Source: Allobosea sp. (GTDB lineage: Bacteria; Pseudomonadota; Alphaproteobacteria; Rhizobiales; Beijerinckiaceae). From it: a stretch of DNA of 46,692 nt. Below, one piece after another: positions 33,821 to 42,868 of the stretch. The stretch spans positions 1-46,692 of the forward strand of contig JAAEQB010000055.1 in the NCBI GenBank assembly GCA_024231975.1. The letters run 5' to 3'. Numbering within the stretch: the first letter of the stretch is position 1; every line of letters begins with the position of its first letter. The notes below the pieces were generated by a model. It was given only the letters and a program-made list of their open reading frames with translations, was not told the DNA's origin and ran no database searches. The position numbers were made by a program, and so were the translations under genes.

Positions 33821-34819
33821 GTGCTGGTCCTGATCGGACGGCGGATCGTCATGGTGGTCGCCGTCGTCTGGGCGGCCGCCACGCTCAACTTCTTCATCCC
33901 GCGTATCGCACCGAAGAACCCGATCGCGGAGAAGCTGACGCAGCTGGCGGGAACATCCGGCGTCGATCCGACCAAGATCCAGGAGATGTCGCAGGCCTTC
34001 GGCGCCAGGTTCGGGCTCGATCAGCCGCTGCTCACGCAGTACCTGCGCTATATCGGCGACATGGCCCGCTTCGATTTCGGCCAGTCGATCACCAAGTACC
34101 CGGCGCGCGTGTCCGACCTGATCGGAGAGGCCTTGCCCTGGACGCTCGGCCTGATGATCACCACCACGCTGCTCGCCTTCCTGATCGGCACGCTGCTGGG
34201 GGCGGCCGCCGGCTGGTACCGCAATTCGAAACTGCTGAGCGTGGTCTCGCCGATCATCATGGTGTTCTCGGCGATCCCGTTCTACCTGCTCGGACTGGTA
34301 CTGATCTACATCTTCGCCTCGCGCCTGGGCTGGTTCCCGGTCTCCGGCGGCTACGGCCTGACATCCGTGCCCGAATGGTCCTGGGACTTCGCCGTCGAGG
34401 TCCTGCAGCACGCGACGCTGCCGGCGCTGTCGATCCTGATCGCCTCGGTCGGGACCTGGGCCATCGGCATGCGCGGCATGATGGTGACGGTCCAAGGCGA
34501 GGACTACATGACCTTCGCCGAGGCCAAGGGGCTGAAGCCCTCGCGGCTGTTCTATCGCTACGGCATGCGCAACGCCCTGCTGCCGCAGGTGACCGCGCTC
34601 GCCCTCTATTTCGGTCAGATCGTCACCGGCGCCGTGCTGGTCGAGATCGTCTTCGCCTATCCGGGGCTCGGCTCGCTGCTGCTCGATTCGATCAAGCTCT
34701 TCGACTTCCCGACGATCTACGGCATCGTCTTCATCCTGACGCTCACGGTCGCGCTGTCGATGCTGCTCGTCGACCTCCTCTACCCGCTGCTCGATCCCCG
34801 CGCCCGGGTCGGGAGGTGA
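33821..34819 (+). CDS. ABC importer permease, DppB type
   Basis: A 332-aa inner-membrane permease with six hydrophobic segments and the EAA-like loop DYMTFAEAKGLKPSRLFYRYGMRNALLPQ. It starts with GTG at 33821, one base after the stop of the binding protein, so translation is probably coupled. It pairs with the next permease and the double ATPase. Confidence 0.87.
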   Translation: MLVLIGRRIVMVVAVVWAAATLNFFIPRIAPKNPIAEKLTQLAGTSGVDPTKIQEMSQAFGARFGLDQPLLTQYLRYIGDMARFDFGQSITKYPARVSDLIGEALPWTLGLMITTTLLAFLIGTLLGAAAGWYRNSKLLSVVSPIIMVFSAIPFYLLGLVLIYIFASRLGWFPVSGGYGLTSVPEWSWDFAVEVLQHATLPALSILIASVGTWAIGMRGMMVTVQGEDYMTFAEAKGLKPSRLFYRYGMRNALLPQVTALALYFGQIVTGAVLVEIVFAYPGLGSLLLDSIKLFDFPTIYGIVFILTLTVALSMLLVDLLYPLLDPRARVGR

Positions 34820-34821
34820 CG

Positions 34822-35730
34822 ATGACGACCGCACGCGTTGAAACCCGCGGCTCGCAGCAGGCGCAGCGTGGCCCCGCCTGGCTCGGCGAAACGCTCGGTT
34901 ATCTGCGCCGCAATCCGTCGATGATCGTCGGCGGCCTGCTGCTGCTCGCGCTCGTCCTGTTCACCGGGCTCGGCCGGTTGATCGTCGACACCAATGCCGC
35001 CAACCCGCTCTCGGCCCCTCCGGCGCAGCCGCCGGGGCCGGGCGTGCCGCTGGGCAGCGATCCGCAGGGGCGAGACATCCTCTCGGTGATGATCCTCGGC
35101 ACCTGGCTGACCGTCCGCACCGGCCTCGTCGCCGGGGCGCTCGGCGTCGCCATCGGCAGCGCCATCGGGCTCTATGCCGGCTATGTCGGCGGGCGCTGGG
35201 ACAAGGCTATCACCTGGATCGTCGACGTGTTGCTGACGGTTCCGGCGATCCTGCTTCTCGTGATGATCGCCGCGGTGGTGCAGACCGAGCTCACCTCGTT
35301 GGGCATGGCCCTGATCATCGCCGCGCTGGCCTGGCGCCGGCCGGCGCGGCAGGTGCGCAGCCAGATGCTGGTCATCCGCAATGCCGGCTATATCGAGATG
35401 GCGCGGCTGTCGGGGCTCGGCCCGCTCCGGATCATCTTCGGCGAGATCGTGCCGAACCTGCTGCCCTTCCTGATCTCGAGCTTCGTCACCGCCGTCTCCG
35501 CCGCGATCCTCGCCGGCGTCGGCCTCGAAGCCATGGGTCTCGGCCCGCAGAACGAGCCGACGCTCGGCATGACCATCTTCTGGATCATGGAACTCTCGGC
35601 CTTCCTGCGCGGCATGTGGTGGTGGATCGTGCCGCCGCTCGCCATCCTCGTCGTACTGTTCGTCGGCCTCTACCTCGTCAATGCCGGCCTCGATGAGCTG
35701 GCCAATCCGCGCCTGCGCCGGAGGGCCTGA
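34822..35730 (+). CDS. ABC importer permease, DppC type
   Basis: A 302-aa permease of the DppC/OppC class: an N-terminal membrane anchor (residues 35-55), the PLGSDPQGRDILSVMI stretch found in this class, and the loop GYIEMARLSGLGPLRIIFGEIVPNLLP that docks on the ATPase. The ATG at 34822 follows GGGAGGTGA, which overlaps the stop of the gene before. Confidence 0.88.
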   Translation: MTTARVETRGSQQAQRGPAWLGETLGYLRRNPSMIVGGLLLLALVLFTGLGRLIVDTNAANPLSAPPAQPPGPGVPLGSDPQGRDILSVMILGTWLTVRTGLVAGALGVAIGSAIGLYAGYVGGRWDKAITWIVDVLLTVPAILLLVMIAAVVQTELTSLGMALIIAALAWRRPARQVRSQMLVIRNAGYIEMARLSGLGPLRIIFGEIVPNLLPFLISSFVTAVSAAILAGVGLEAMGLGPQNEPTLGMTIFWIMELSAFLRGMWWWIVPPLAILVVLFVGLYLVNAGLDELANPRLRRRA

Positions 35731-35731
35731 C

Positions 35732-37423
35732 ATGACCCTGCTGCAGGTCTCCAATCTCTCGGTCGACTTCTTTACGACGAGGCAGATTGTTCACGCCGTG
35801 CGCGACGTCACGTTCGACGTCGCCGCCGGCGAGCGTGTCGGCCTCGTCGGCGAGTCCGGCTCGGGCAAGACCACGACGGCGCTGGCGCTGATGCGGATGC
35901 TGAAGCCGCCTGGACGCATCGTTGCGGGCTCCGCCCGAATCGGCGATCTCGATCTCGTCGGGCTGAAGGGGCCGGCGATCCGGGCCGCGCGCCTGAAGAC
36001 CATCTCCTACATCCCGCAAGGCGCGATGAATTCGCTGAGCCCGGTGCTGCGGGTGCGCGAGCAGATGCTGGACGGCCTCGCCGACCATGGCGTCAGGCTC
36101 TCCGCCCGGGAGTCTAAGGCCCGCGTCGACGACGCGCTTGCCGGCGTCGGCCTTGCCTCCTCGGTCGCCGACCTTTTCCCGCACCAGCTCTCCGGCGGCA
36201 TGAAGCAGCGAGTCTGTATTGCCATCGCGATGATGCTGGACCCGAAGATCATCATCGCCGACGAGCCGACAAGCGCGCTCGACGTGATCTCGCAACGGCA
36301 GGTCATCCAGACCCTGCACACGGCGCAGAAGCGCATCGGTTGCGGCATGATGATCATCGGCCACGACATGGGTCTGATGGCCCAGGCCACGGACCGGATC
36401 ATCGTCATGAAGGATGGCCGGATCGTCGAGGACGCGCCGACGCGCCGGCTCTTCATAGCCCCGCAGCACGCCTATTCGGCCGAACTGATCGAGAGCGTGC
36501 CGACGTTGGGCTCGCGCCCGTCGCCGGCATCAGCCGAGCGCCCCTCCGCAAGCGCGCCCTTCCTCGAGCTGTCGGGCATCGGCAAGACCTTCGGCGGCGG
36601 GCTCCTCGGCGGACGCAGCAAGCAGGCGCTGGCGCCGATCGACCTGCGCATCGATGCCGACCGGCCGCGCGTGATCGCCGTCGTCGGGCAGTCAGGATCG
36701 GGCAAGACCACCCTGGCGCGCATCATGCTTGGCCTGGAAACGCCGAGCGAGGGGCAGTTCCGCTATCGCGGCCAGGATGTCGCTGAGCTCGCCGCGCCGG
36801 AGCGCGCCCGCTTTCGCCGCGAGGTGCAGGCGATCTTCCAGGACCCCTATGCCTCGTTCAACCCGTTCTACCGCGTCGACCATGCCCTGCTGACGCCACT
36901 GCTGCATCTCGGCGCCGCCAAGAGCCAGAGCGAGGCGCGGGCGGCGATGGAGGCTGCCTGCCGCGATGTCGGCCTCAATCCGCGCGAAGTACTCGGACGG
37001 TTCCCGCATGAATTGTCCGGCGGCCAGCGCCAGCGCCTGATGATCGCCCGCGCTCTGGCGCTGAAGCCGCGCCTGATCGTCGCCGACGAGCCGGTCTCGA
37101 TGGTCGACGCCTCCCTGCGGATGACGATCCTGAACAATCTGCGCACCCTGCGCCAGGAGCACGCGATCTCGGTGGTCTATATCACCCATGACCTCGCCAC
37201 GGCCTATCAGGTCAGCGACGAGGTCATCGTCCTCTATGATGGCCGCCTGGTCGAGGCAGGGCCGCCCGAGCGCGTGATCGAGGCGCCGCAGCACGCCTAC
37301 ACAAGGGCGCTGGTCTCGGCGATCCCCTGGCCGGATCCGGAACGCGACTGGCCGCTGGTCGAGCCCGACCGCGCATCCTGGAACCAGCCGGCGATCGTTC
37401 ATCGGGATGCGGCCAACGCGTAG
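35732..37423 (+). CDS. ABC importer, double ATPase (DppD-DppF fusion)
   Basis: A 563-aa protein with two nucleotide-binding domains in tandem. Walker A motifs are GESGSGKT (40-47) and GQSGSGKT (319-326); signature motifs are LSGGMKQR and LSGGQRQR; Walker B is followed by DEPTSALD in the first half and DEPVSMVD in the second. The second half has Val-Ser-Met where most have Thr/Ser-Ala-Leu, a minor change. It starts 1 nt after the previous stop. It powers the importer above. The 45-nt gap to the convergent LacI gene has only a weak stem. Confidence 0.9.
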   Translation: MTLLQVSNLSVDFFTTRQIVHAVRDVTFDVAAGERVGLVGESGSGKTTTALALMRMLKPPGRIVAGSARIGDLDLVGLKGPAIRAARLKTISYIPQGAMNSLSPVLRVREQMLDGLADHGVRLSARESKARVDDALAGVGLASSVADLFPHQLSGGMKQRVCIAIAMMLDPKIIIADEPTSALDVISQRQVIQTLHTAQKRIGCGMMIIGHDMGLMAQATDRIIVMKDGRIVEDAPTRRLFIAPQHAYSAELIESVPTLGSRPSPASAERPSASAPFLELSGIGKTFGGGLLGGRSKQALAPIDLRIDADRPRVIAVVGQSGSGKTTLARIMLGLETPSEGQFRYRGQDVAELAAPERARFRREVQAIFQDPYASFNPFYRVDHALLTPLLHLGAAKSQSEARAAMEAACRDVGLNPREVLGRFPHELSGGQRQRLMIARALALKPRLIVADEPVSMVDASLRMTILNNLRTLRQEHAISVVYITHDLATAYQVSDEVIVLYDGRLVEAGPPERVIEAPQHAYTRALVSAIPWPDPERDWPLVEPDRASWNQPAIVHRDAANA

Positions 37424-37468
37424 TCGCGGGCTCGGCGGCGACCGACGGCTCCGGCTCCGTTGTTTCGG

Positions 37469-38521
37469 CTAACCGGCGTGCGCGAGCCGGCCTATGGTCG
37501 CCCGCTCGATCAGCCTGACGCCGATATTCACGCGCAGGACGCTTGCCTCCGGCTCGGCGATCCGGCGCATCAGCGATTGCACGCCGAGCCGCCCGAGTTC
37601 GCCGCGATCGATCCGGATCGTGGTCAAGGGCGGCCGGCTATGGGTCGCGATCGAGATGTCGTCGATGCCGATGACGGAGACATCGTCGGGCACCCGGACT
37701 CCTTCGCTCTGCAGCCCCTGCATCACGCTGAGCGCAACGACATCGGTCGCGCAGAAGAACGCGGTCACACCGTCCAGGCGCCCATCCTGCAGGGTTTGCC
37801 TGATGGCGCGCTGCGCCTGGGGCAGCTCGACCTTCATCTGGAACAGGTCGATCAGGTGCTTGTTGGGGTCGAATTCAATCCCGGCTTCCTCGATCGCCAT
37901 CTTGAAGCCCTCGAGGCGTCGCTGCATCGACAGCCGGTGCCGCGAGGCCACATGCACGATGCGCCTGTGTCCGGCCGCCAGCAGTTGGCGCGTCGCCAGC
38001 CAGCCGGCGCTCCAATTGTCGGGCAACACGCAATCGAGCCGCATGGTGCGGTCCATGCCGTTGACCAGCACTGCCGGCAGCTTCGAGTCGACGAGCCTGT
38101 CGATGACGGCGGGATCGTCCATGCCGACGGCCATGAACGCGCCCGGCCGGGCGGCGAGTAATTCGTCGAGCTCGGCAATGACCCGGCCATCGGCATGCGA
38201 GGTCAGCCGGACATCGAGCTTCAACGAGTTCGCCGCGGCCTCGGCGATGATGCTCTGGACGACGCCCTCGTAGAATTGCGAGTTCGAATAGGCCTCGGCC
38301 GGGATGATCAGCACCGCGCCGTCGACGCCGGCCTTCTGCAGCGAGCGGGCGCTGCGATTGCCCTGATAGCCCAGCTGTTCCGCCAGGCCGAGGATCCGGC
38401 GGCGGCTCTCGTCGCCGACGCCGCCGCGATTGTTCAGCACCTTGGAGACGGAGGCGACCGAGACGCCCGCCGCATCGGCGATGTCGCGCAAGGTCGGCGC
38501 CAGGGTCTCGTCTTCGCTCAT
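37469..38521 (-). CDS. LacI-family regulator
   Basis: A 350-aa repressor-type protein with an N-terminal helix-turn-helix (TLRDIADAAGVSVASVSKVLNN), hinge helix (RSARSLQ) and a periplasmic-binding-like sugar domain (VSVIGIDDISIATHSRPPLTTIRID). I chose the ATG at 38521 (MSEDETLAP), with AGAAG 8 nt before it; a GTG at 38530 is possible. It lies 59 nt downstream of the GH88 gene on the same strand and so is likely in its operon. It probably senses a sugar released by that enzyme or imported by the CUT1 transporter and controls the divergent promoter near 39.8 kb. Confidence 0.88.
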   Translation of the reverse strand: MSEDETLAPTLRDIADAAGVSVASVSKVLNNRGGVGDESRRRILGLAEQLGYQGNRSARSLQKAGVDGAVLIIPAEAYSNSQFYEGVVQSIIAEAAANSLKLDVRLTSHADGRVIAELDELLAARPGAFMAVGMDDPAVIDRLVDSKLPAVLVNGMDRTMRLDCVLPDNWSAGWLATRQLLAAGHRRIVHVASRHRLSMQRRLEGFKMAIEEAGIEFDPNKHLIDLFQMKVELPQAQRAIRQTLQDGRLDGVTAFFCATDVVALSVMQGLQSEGVRVPDDVSVIGIDDISIATHSRPPLTTIRIDRGELGRLGVQSLMRRIAEPEASVLRVNIGVRLIERATIGRLAHAG

Positions 38522-38580
38522 CCGGGCCACTTCTGCAGACCGCTCCCATGACGGGAGAAACAGGGACTAAAAACGCCCCG

Positions 38581-39780
38581 TCACGACCAGAAGAACCGGT
38601 CGTGACCGAGCGAGCGCATCAACGCCTCCATAAAGTAATAATCACCATAGGGAAGCATCGTATCGGCATAGCCGGCCCTGACATGCGAGGCGCCATGGGC
38701 GAGCAGCCCGAGCGCCTGCGGATCGCGGGTCAGGTCACAGTGAGCGAGCAGGCCAGCGAGCAGCCGGTCGCCCAGAGCACGCCAGCGCGCCGCCTCCTCG
38801 GACTCGGACTGGTCGGCCAGGAGATAGACGCCCGCCGCCATGATCGCGGCGGCTGAGCTGTCGCGATGGGTGCCGCGCTGGTCCGGCGCGCCAAAGTCCC
38901 AGGCCGGCACGGCGTCGCCCTCCATCAGCGCCTCGGCCTTGGCCGCGAGCCGCCGGGCCGCGTCGGCATAGCCCGGATTGCCCGTGGTCAGGGCCGATTG
39001 CGCGAAGCCGTGGATCAGCCAGGCCTGGCCGCGCGACCAGCAGGAGCCGTCGGCATAGCCCTGATGGGTCTCGCCGCGCAGCGGCCTGCCGCTGGCGATG
39101 TCGAAAACGAAGGTGTGGAAGGAGCTGTCGTCGGGCCGGACGATATGGTCGAGCGTGGTCTGCGCATGGGCATCGGCCGCCTCGCGGAAATCCGCCCGGC
39201 CGGTCTCCCGATGCGCCCAGTAGAGCAGTGCGAGATTCTGCATGGTGTCGGCGATGATCCGGCCATTGGCGAACTCGGCCTGCATGCGCTGGGAATGAAC
39301 CTGCCTGGCATTCCAGGCCTGGATGTAGCGCCCGTCGGGCCGGTAGCGGCCGACCAGCTGCCGTGCCGCGGCGAGCGCCATCTCGTGCGCCTCGGCGTCT
39401 CCCGTCATCAGCCATTCGGCGACGCAGCTCAGCGAAAACTGGAAGCCGAGATCGTGGTTCTGCGCGTTCTGATGGTCGAGGATGCCGCGGAACACCGCCC
39501 GCCGCGCCCGCGCCGCATTGAGGAAGGCCGGATCTCCCGTCAGCTGCAGCGCCAGCCAGAGCTGCCCGGCCTGGAAGCTGACCACCCAGTCATAGGGCCC
39601 GCAATAGACCCAGCTGTTGTCGGGCAGGCCGATCTTGGGATTGCGCAGACCGATCACCGGCATGGTCTGGCGCAATTTGGCGACGCAGCGCTCCAGCGCC
39701 TCCTGGTAGGGCCGCGTATCGCGCCTGGCGGCGGCGGCAGCCTCGACCGTCGAGAAATAGGTGCTTGGCTCGATGCGCAT
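38581..39780 (-). CDS. GH88 unsaturated glucuronyl hydrolase
   Basis: A 399-aa (alpha/alpha)6-barrel enzyme that hydrates the double bond of unsaturated uronates at the end of oligosaccharides made by polysaccharide lyases. The two catalytic Asp residues known in Bacillus UGL are seen as Asp110 (QNHDLGF) and Asp178 (IIADTMQN). DGSCWSRGQAW and THRDSSAAAI are family motifs. No signal peptide, so it acts in the cytoplasm on imported oligosaccharide. I chose the ATG at 39780 (MRIEPSTYF), preceded by GGGAGG; the upstream in-frame ATG would include this site. It is divergent from the CUT1 sugar importer. Confidence 0.88.
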   Translation of the reverse strand: MRIEPSTYFSTVEAAAAARRDTRPYQEALERCVAKLRQTMPVIGLRNPKIGLPDNSWVYCGPYDWVVSFQAGQLWLALQLTGDPAFLNAARARRAVFRGILDHQNAQNHDLGFQFSLSCVAEWLMTGDAEAHEMALAAARQLVGRYRPDGRYIQAWNARQVHSQRMQAEFANGRIIADTMQNLALLYWAHRETGRADFREAADAHAQTTLDHIVRPDDSSFHTFVFDIASGRPLRGETHQGYADGSCWSRGQAWLIHGFAQSALTTGNPGYADAARRLAAKAEALMEGDAVPAWDFGAPDQRGTHRDSSAAAIMAAGVYLLADQSESEEAARWRALGDRLLAGLLAHCDLTRDPQALGLLAHGASHVRAGYADTMLPYGDYYFMEALMRSLGHDRFFWS

Positions 39781-39824
39781 CGCTCGCCTCCCATGGACAA
39801 GCATTTTTCGCATCATCGAATTAA

Positions 39825-39841
39825 TTTCGTCAATAACGAAA
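39825..39841. promoter_or_regulatory. Palindrome in the GH88 / sugar importer divergent region
   Basis: TTTCGT-CAATA-ACGAAA is a perfect 6+5+6 inverted repeat in an AT-rich 129-bp region. TTCG and CGAA half-sites recur upstream (39807-39820, around CATCAT). A candidate operator for the nearby LacI-family protein, but the repeat is short. Confidence 0.4.
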
Positions 39842-39909
39842 ATTTCTCTTGAAGCCTATATTTTTCCTTCCTATCGTTTGCCAACATCGAGAGGCCCTGG
39901 GGAGGAGCC

Positions 39910-40821
39910 ATGCCGAACGCGGCAGCAGCGAGTGCGCGCGCCGTCCAGCGGGACGACTTCGCCGGCTATGGCTTCCTGCTGCCGTGGCTGCTCGGCTTCC
40001 TGCTGCTCACGCTGGGGCCCGTCGCGGCGTCGTTCTACCTGTCGCTGACCGATTATAGCGGCCTGTCGGCGCCGAACTGGGTCGGCATCGAGAACTACAG
40101 GCGGATCGCCACGGACGATCCGCGCTTCGTCACCGCGATGACGGTGACCTTCACCTTCGTGCTGCTGTCGGTACCGCTCAAGCTGATCTTCGCCCTTGGC
40201 GTCGCAGTCGCGCTGAACAAGGGTCTGGCCGGCCTCTCCTTCTTGCGGGCTGTGTTCTATCTGCCCTCGCTGATCGGCGGCAGCGTCGCGATCGCCGTAC
40301 TCTGGCGCCAGGTCTTCGCCGGGGATGGGCTGCTCAACCAAGCCCTGCACGCGCTGTTCGGCTATGAGGGGCCGAGCTGGATCGCCAATCCATCGACCTC
40401 GCTCTACACGCTCGTCCTGCTGGCGGTCTGGCAGTTCGGCTCGTCGATGATCATCTTCCTCGCCGGCTTACGCCAGATTCCGCAGGACATCTACGAAGCG
40501 GCCAGCATCGACGGCGCCCAGCCCGTCCGCCAGTTCTTCAAGATCACCCTGCCGCTGCTCACGCCGGTGATCTTCTTCAACGCCGTCATCCAGACGATCG
40601 ACGCCTTCAAGGCCTTCACCTCGGCCTTCGTGATCAGCGACGGCACCGGCGGCCCGATCGACTCGACACTGTTCTACACGCTCTACCTCTACCAGGAGGC
40701 CTTCACGAATTTCCGCTTCGGCTACGCCTCGGCGCTGGCCTGGATCCTGGTGCTGATCATCGCGGCCTTCACCGCACTCTCGTTCCTGTCGGCGCGCTAC
40801 TGGGTCCATTACGATGACTGA
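39910..40821 (+). CDS. Sugar ABC importer permease, MalF type
   Basis: A 303-aa CUT1 permease with six membrane segments and the EAA loop YEAASIDGAQPVRQFFKITLPLLTP. The ATG at 39910 follows GGGGAGGAG. It is the first gene of a five-gene operon (two permeases, ATPase, binding protein, DUF2264) and overlaps the next gene by 8 nt. Confidence 0.9.
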   Translation: MPNAAAASARAVQRDDFAGYGFLLPWLLGFLLLTLGPVAASFYLSLTDYSGLSAPNWVGIENYRRIATDDPRFVTAMTVTFTFVLLSVPLKLIFALGVAVALNKGLAGLSFLRAVFYLPSLIGGSVAIAVLWRQVFAGDGLLNQALHALFGYEGPSWIANPSTSLYTLVLLAVWQFGSSMIIFLAGLRQIPQDIYEAASIDGAQPVRQFFKITLPLLTPVIFFNAVIQTIDAFKAFTSAFVISDGTGGPIDSTLFYTLYLYQEAFTNFRFGYASALAWILVLIIAAFTALSFLSARYWVHYDD

Positions 40822-41707
40822 GGTGGTCCGCGCTCCCGCCATCGCGCTGCCGGCGGCTGCGAGCCGGGCCGATAGCGCCTCGCCATGGCGACGCGCCTTC
40901 GCCTATGCGCTGCTCATCGCCGTGACCTTCGTGCTGCTGTATCCGCTGCTCTGGATGGTGGCGAGCTCGCTGCGGCCGGACTCCGAGATTTTCCATTCGA
41001 CCTCGCTGATCCCGCAGGCCCCTACCCTCGACGCCTATCGCCGCGGCTGGAACGGGCTGAGCGTCGGTTTCGGCCAGCTCTTCCTCAACTCTCTGGTGAT
41101 CGCGGTGCTGGTGGTCATCGGCAACGTGATGTCCTGCGCGATGGCAGCCTATGCCTTCACGCGGCTGCGCTTCCGGGGCCGGGGCTTCTGGTTCGCCATG
41201 ATGCTGGGCACGCTGATGCTGCCGCAGCATGCCGTGCTGATCCCGCAATACATCATGTTCCTGAAGCTCGGCTGGGTGAACACGATCCTGCCGCTGACGA
41301 TCCCGAAATTCCTCGCGGTCGACGCCTTCTTCGTCTTCCTGATGGTGCAGTTCTTCCGCGGCATCCCGCGCGAGCTCGACGAAGCCGCGGTGATGGACGG
41401 CTGCGGGCCGTTGCGCATTTTCCTGAAGGTGATCCTGCCGCTGTCGACGCCGGTGCTGGCGACCGCGGCGGTGTTCTCCTTCATCTGGACCTGGGACGAT
41501 TTCTTCGCACCGCTGATCTATCTGAACGACATCGAGAAATACACGGCCCAGCTCGGCCTGCGTACCTTCGTCGACTCGGCCGGGCAATCGGATTGGGGGG
41601 CGCTCTTCGCGATGTCGACGCTCACCGTCCTGCCGATCTTCATCCTGTTCCTGGTGTTCCAGCGCCTGCTGATCGAGGGCATCGCCACGACCGGGATGAA
41701 GCGATGA
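40814..41707 (+). CDS. Sugar ABC importer permease, MalG type
   Basis: A 297-aa CUT1 permease partner with six membrane segments and the EAA loop LDEAAVMDGCGPLRIFLKVILPLSTP. Its ATG lies within the last codons of the first permease (ATGACTGA), so the two are translationally coupled in equal amounts, as expected for a heterodimer. Confidence 0.9.
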   Translation: MTEVVRAPAIALPAAASRADSASPWRRAFAYALLIAVTFVLLYPLLWMVASSLRPDSEIFHSTSLIPQAPTLDAYRRGWNGLSVGFGQLFLNSLVIAVLVVIGNVMSCAMAAYAFTRLRFRGRGFWFAMMLGTLMLPQHAVLIPQYIMFLKLGWVNTILPLTIPKFLAVDAFFVFLMVQFFRGIPRELDEAAVMDGCGPLRIFLKVILPLSTPVLATAAVFSFIWTWDDFFAPLIYLNDIEKYTAQLGLRTFVDSAGQSDWGALFAMSTLTVLPIFILFLVFQRLLIEGIATTGMKR

Positions 41708-41741
41708 CCCGCCCCTCTCGCCCCACGGGACGATCGCCGAG

Positions 41742-42821
41742 ATGACCACGCTATCGCTTACGCAGGTTCAGAAGCGCTTCGGCGCCGTCGAGGTCATCCG
41801 CGGCGTCGATCTCTCGATCACGAGCGGCGAGTTCGTCGTCTTCGTCGGCCCCTCCGGCTGCGGCAAGTCGACCTTGCTCAGGATGATCGCCGGCCTGGAG
41901 CCGATCTCCGGCGGCGAATTGTCGATCGGCGGCATCAGGATGAATGACACGGCGGCCTCGCAGCGGGGCATCGCCATGGTCTTCCAGTCCTACGCGCTCT
42001 ATCCGCATATGAGCGTCTTCAAGAACATGTCGTTCGGCCTCGAAACGGCGCGGATGGCGAAGGCCGAGATCGATCGGCGCGTACGCAAGGCCGCCGAGAT
42101 CCTGCAGATCACGCCGCTGCTCGAGCGCAAACCGCGCCAGCTCTCGGGCGGCCAGCGCCAGCGCGTTGCCATCGGCCGCGCCATCGTGCGCGATCCGAAG
42201 ATCTTCCTGTTCGACGAGCCGCTGTCCAATCTCGACGCGGAACTCCGCGTCCAGACCCGGGTCGAAATCGCCAAGCTCCATGCCGATATCGGCGCGACCA
42301 TGATCTACGTCACGCATGACCAGGTCGAGGCGATGACGCTGGCCGACAGGATCGTGGTGCTGCGGGCCGGCATCGTCGAGCAGCACGGCACACCGCTCGA
42401 CATCTACAACAAGCCGGCCAACCGCTTCATCGCGGGCTTCATCGGCTCGCCCAAGATGAACTTCATCGACGTCACCGCCGCGGAGGACGGTGGCAATACC
42501 ACGATCGCACTCGGCGCCGGCCGGTTCAGCTTGCCGACCCGCGACAGGATCGATGCCGGCGAGAAGCTGACGTTGGGGGTCCGACCAGAGCATGTGATCA
42601 CCGGAGGCGCTGCCGAGATCGATCTCGGCACGCTCGCCATCATCCATGTCGAGCAGCTCGGCGGCCAGACCATCGCCTATGGCCGTCTCGCCGACGGCCA
42701 GCCGCTCAATGTGGTGCTCGAAGGCCAGCGCCGGATCAATGCCGGCGACAGCCTGCCGGTCGGCGCGATGGCTGAGGGCTGCCATCTCTTCGCAGACGAC
42801 GGACTGCGCCTGAACAGCTGA
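41742..42821 (+). CDS. Sugar ABC importer ATPase (MalK/UgpC type)
   Basis: A 359-aa ATPase: Walker A GPSGCGKS (36-43), LSGGQRQR, Walker B with FDEPLSNLD, and a C-terminal TOBE domain (GVRPEHV) for regulation. It is 34 nt after the second permease. Although sequences of this class serve several importers, its place inside the operon ties it to this one. Confidence 0.92.
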   Translation: MTTLSLTQVQKRFGAVEVIRGVDLSITSGEFVVFVGPSGCGKSTLLRMIAGLEPISGGELSIGGIRMNDTAASQRGIAMVFQSYALYPHMSVFKNMSFGLETARMAKAEIDRRVRKAAEILQITPLLERKPRQLSGGQRQRVAIGRAIVRDPKIFLFDEPLSNLDAELRVQTRVEIAKLHADIGATMIYVTHDQVEAMTLADRIVVLRAGIVEQHGTPLDIYNKPANRFIAGFIGSPKMNFIDVTAAEDGGNTTIALGAGRFSLPTRDRIDAGEKLTLGVRPEHVITGGAAEIDLGTLAIIHVEQLGGQTIAYGRLADGQPLNVVLEGQRRINAGDSLPVGAMAEGCHLFADDGLRLNS

Positions 42822-42868
42822 AGCCGGAATCGACGACGACAACGACAAGATTCAGGGAGGAGAAAGAG

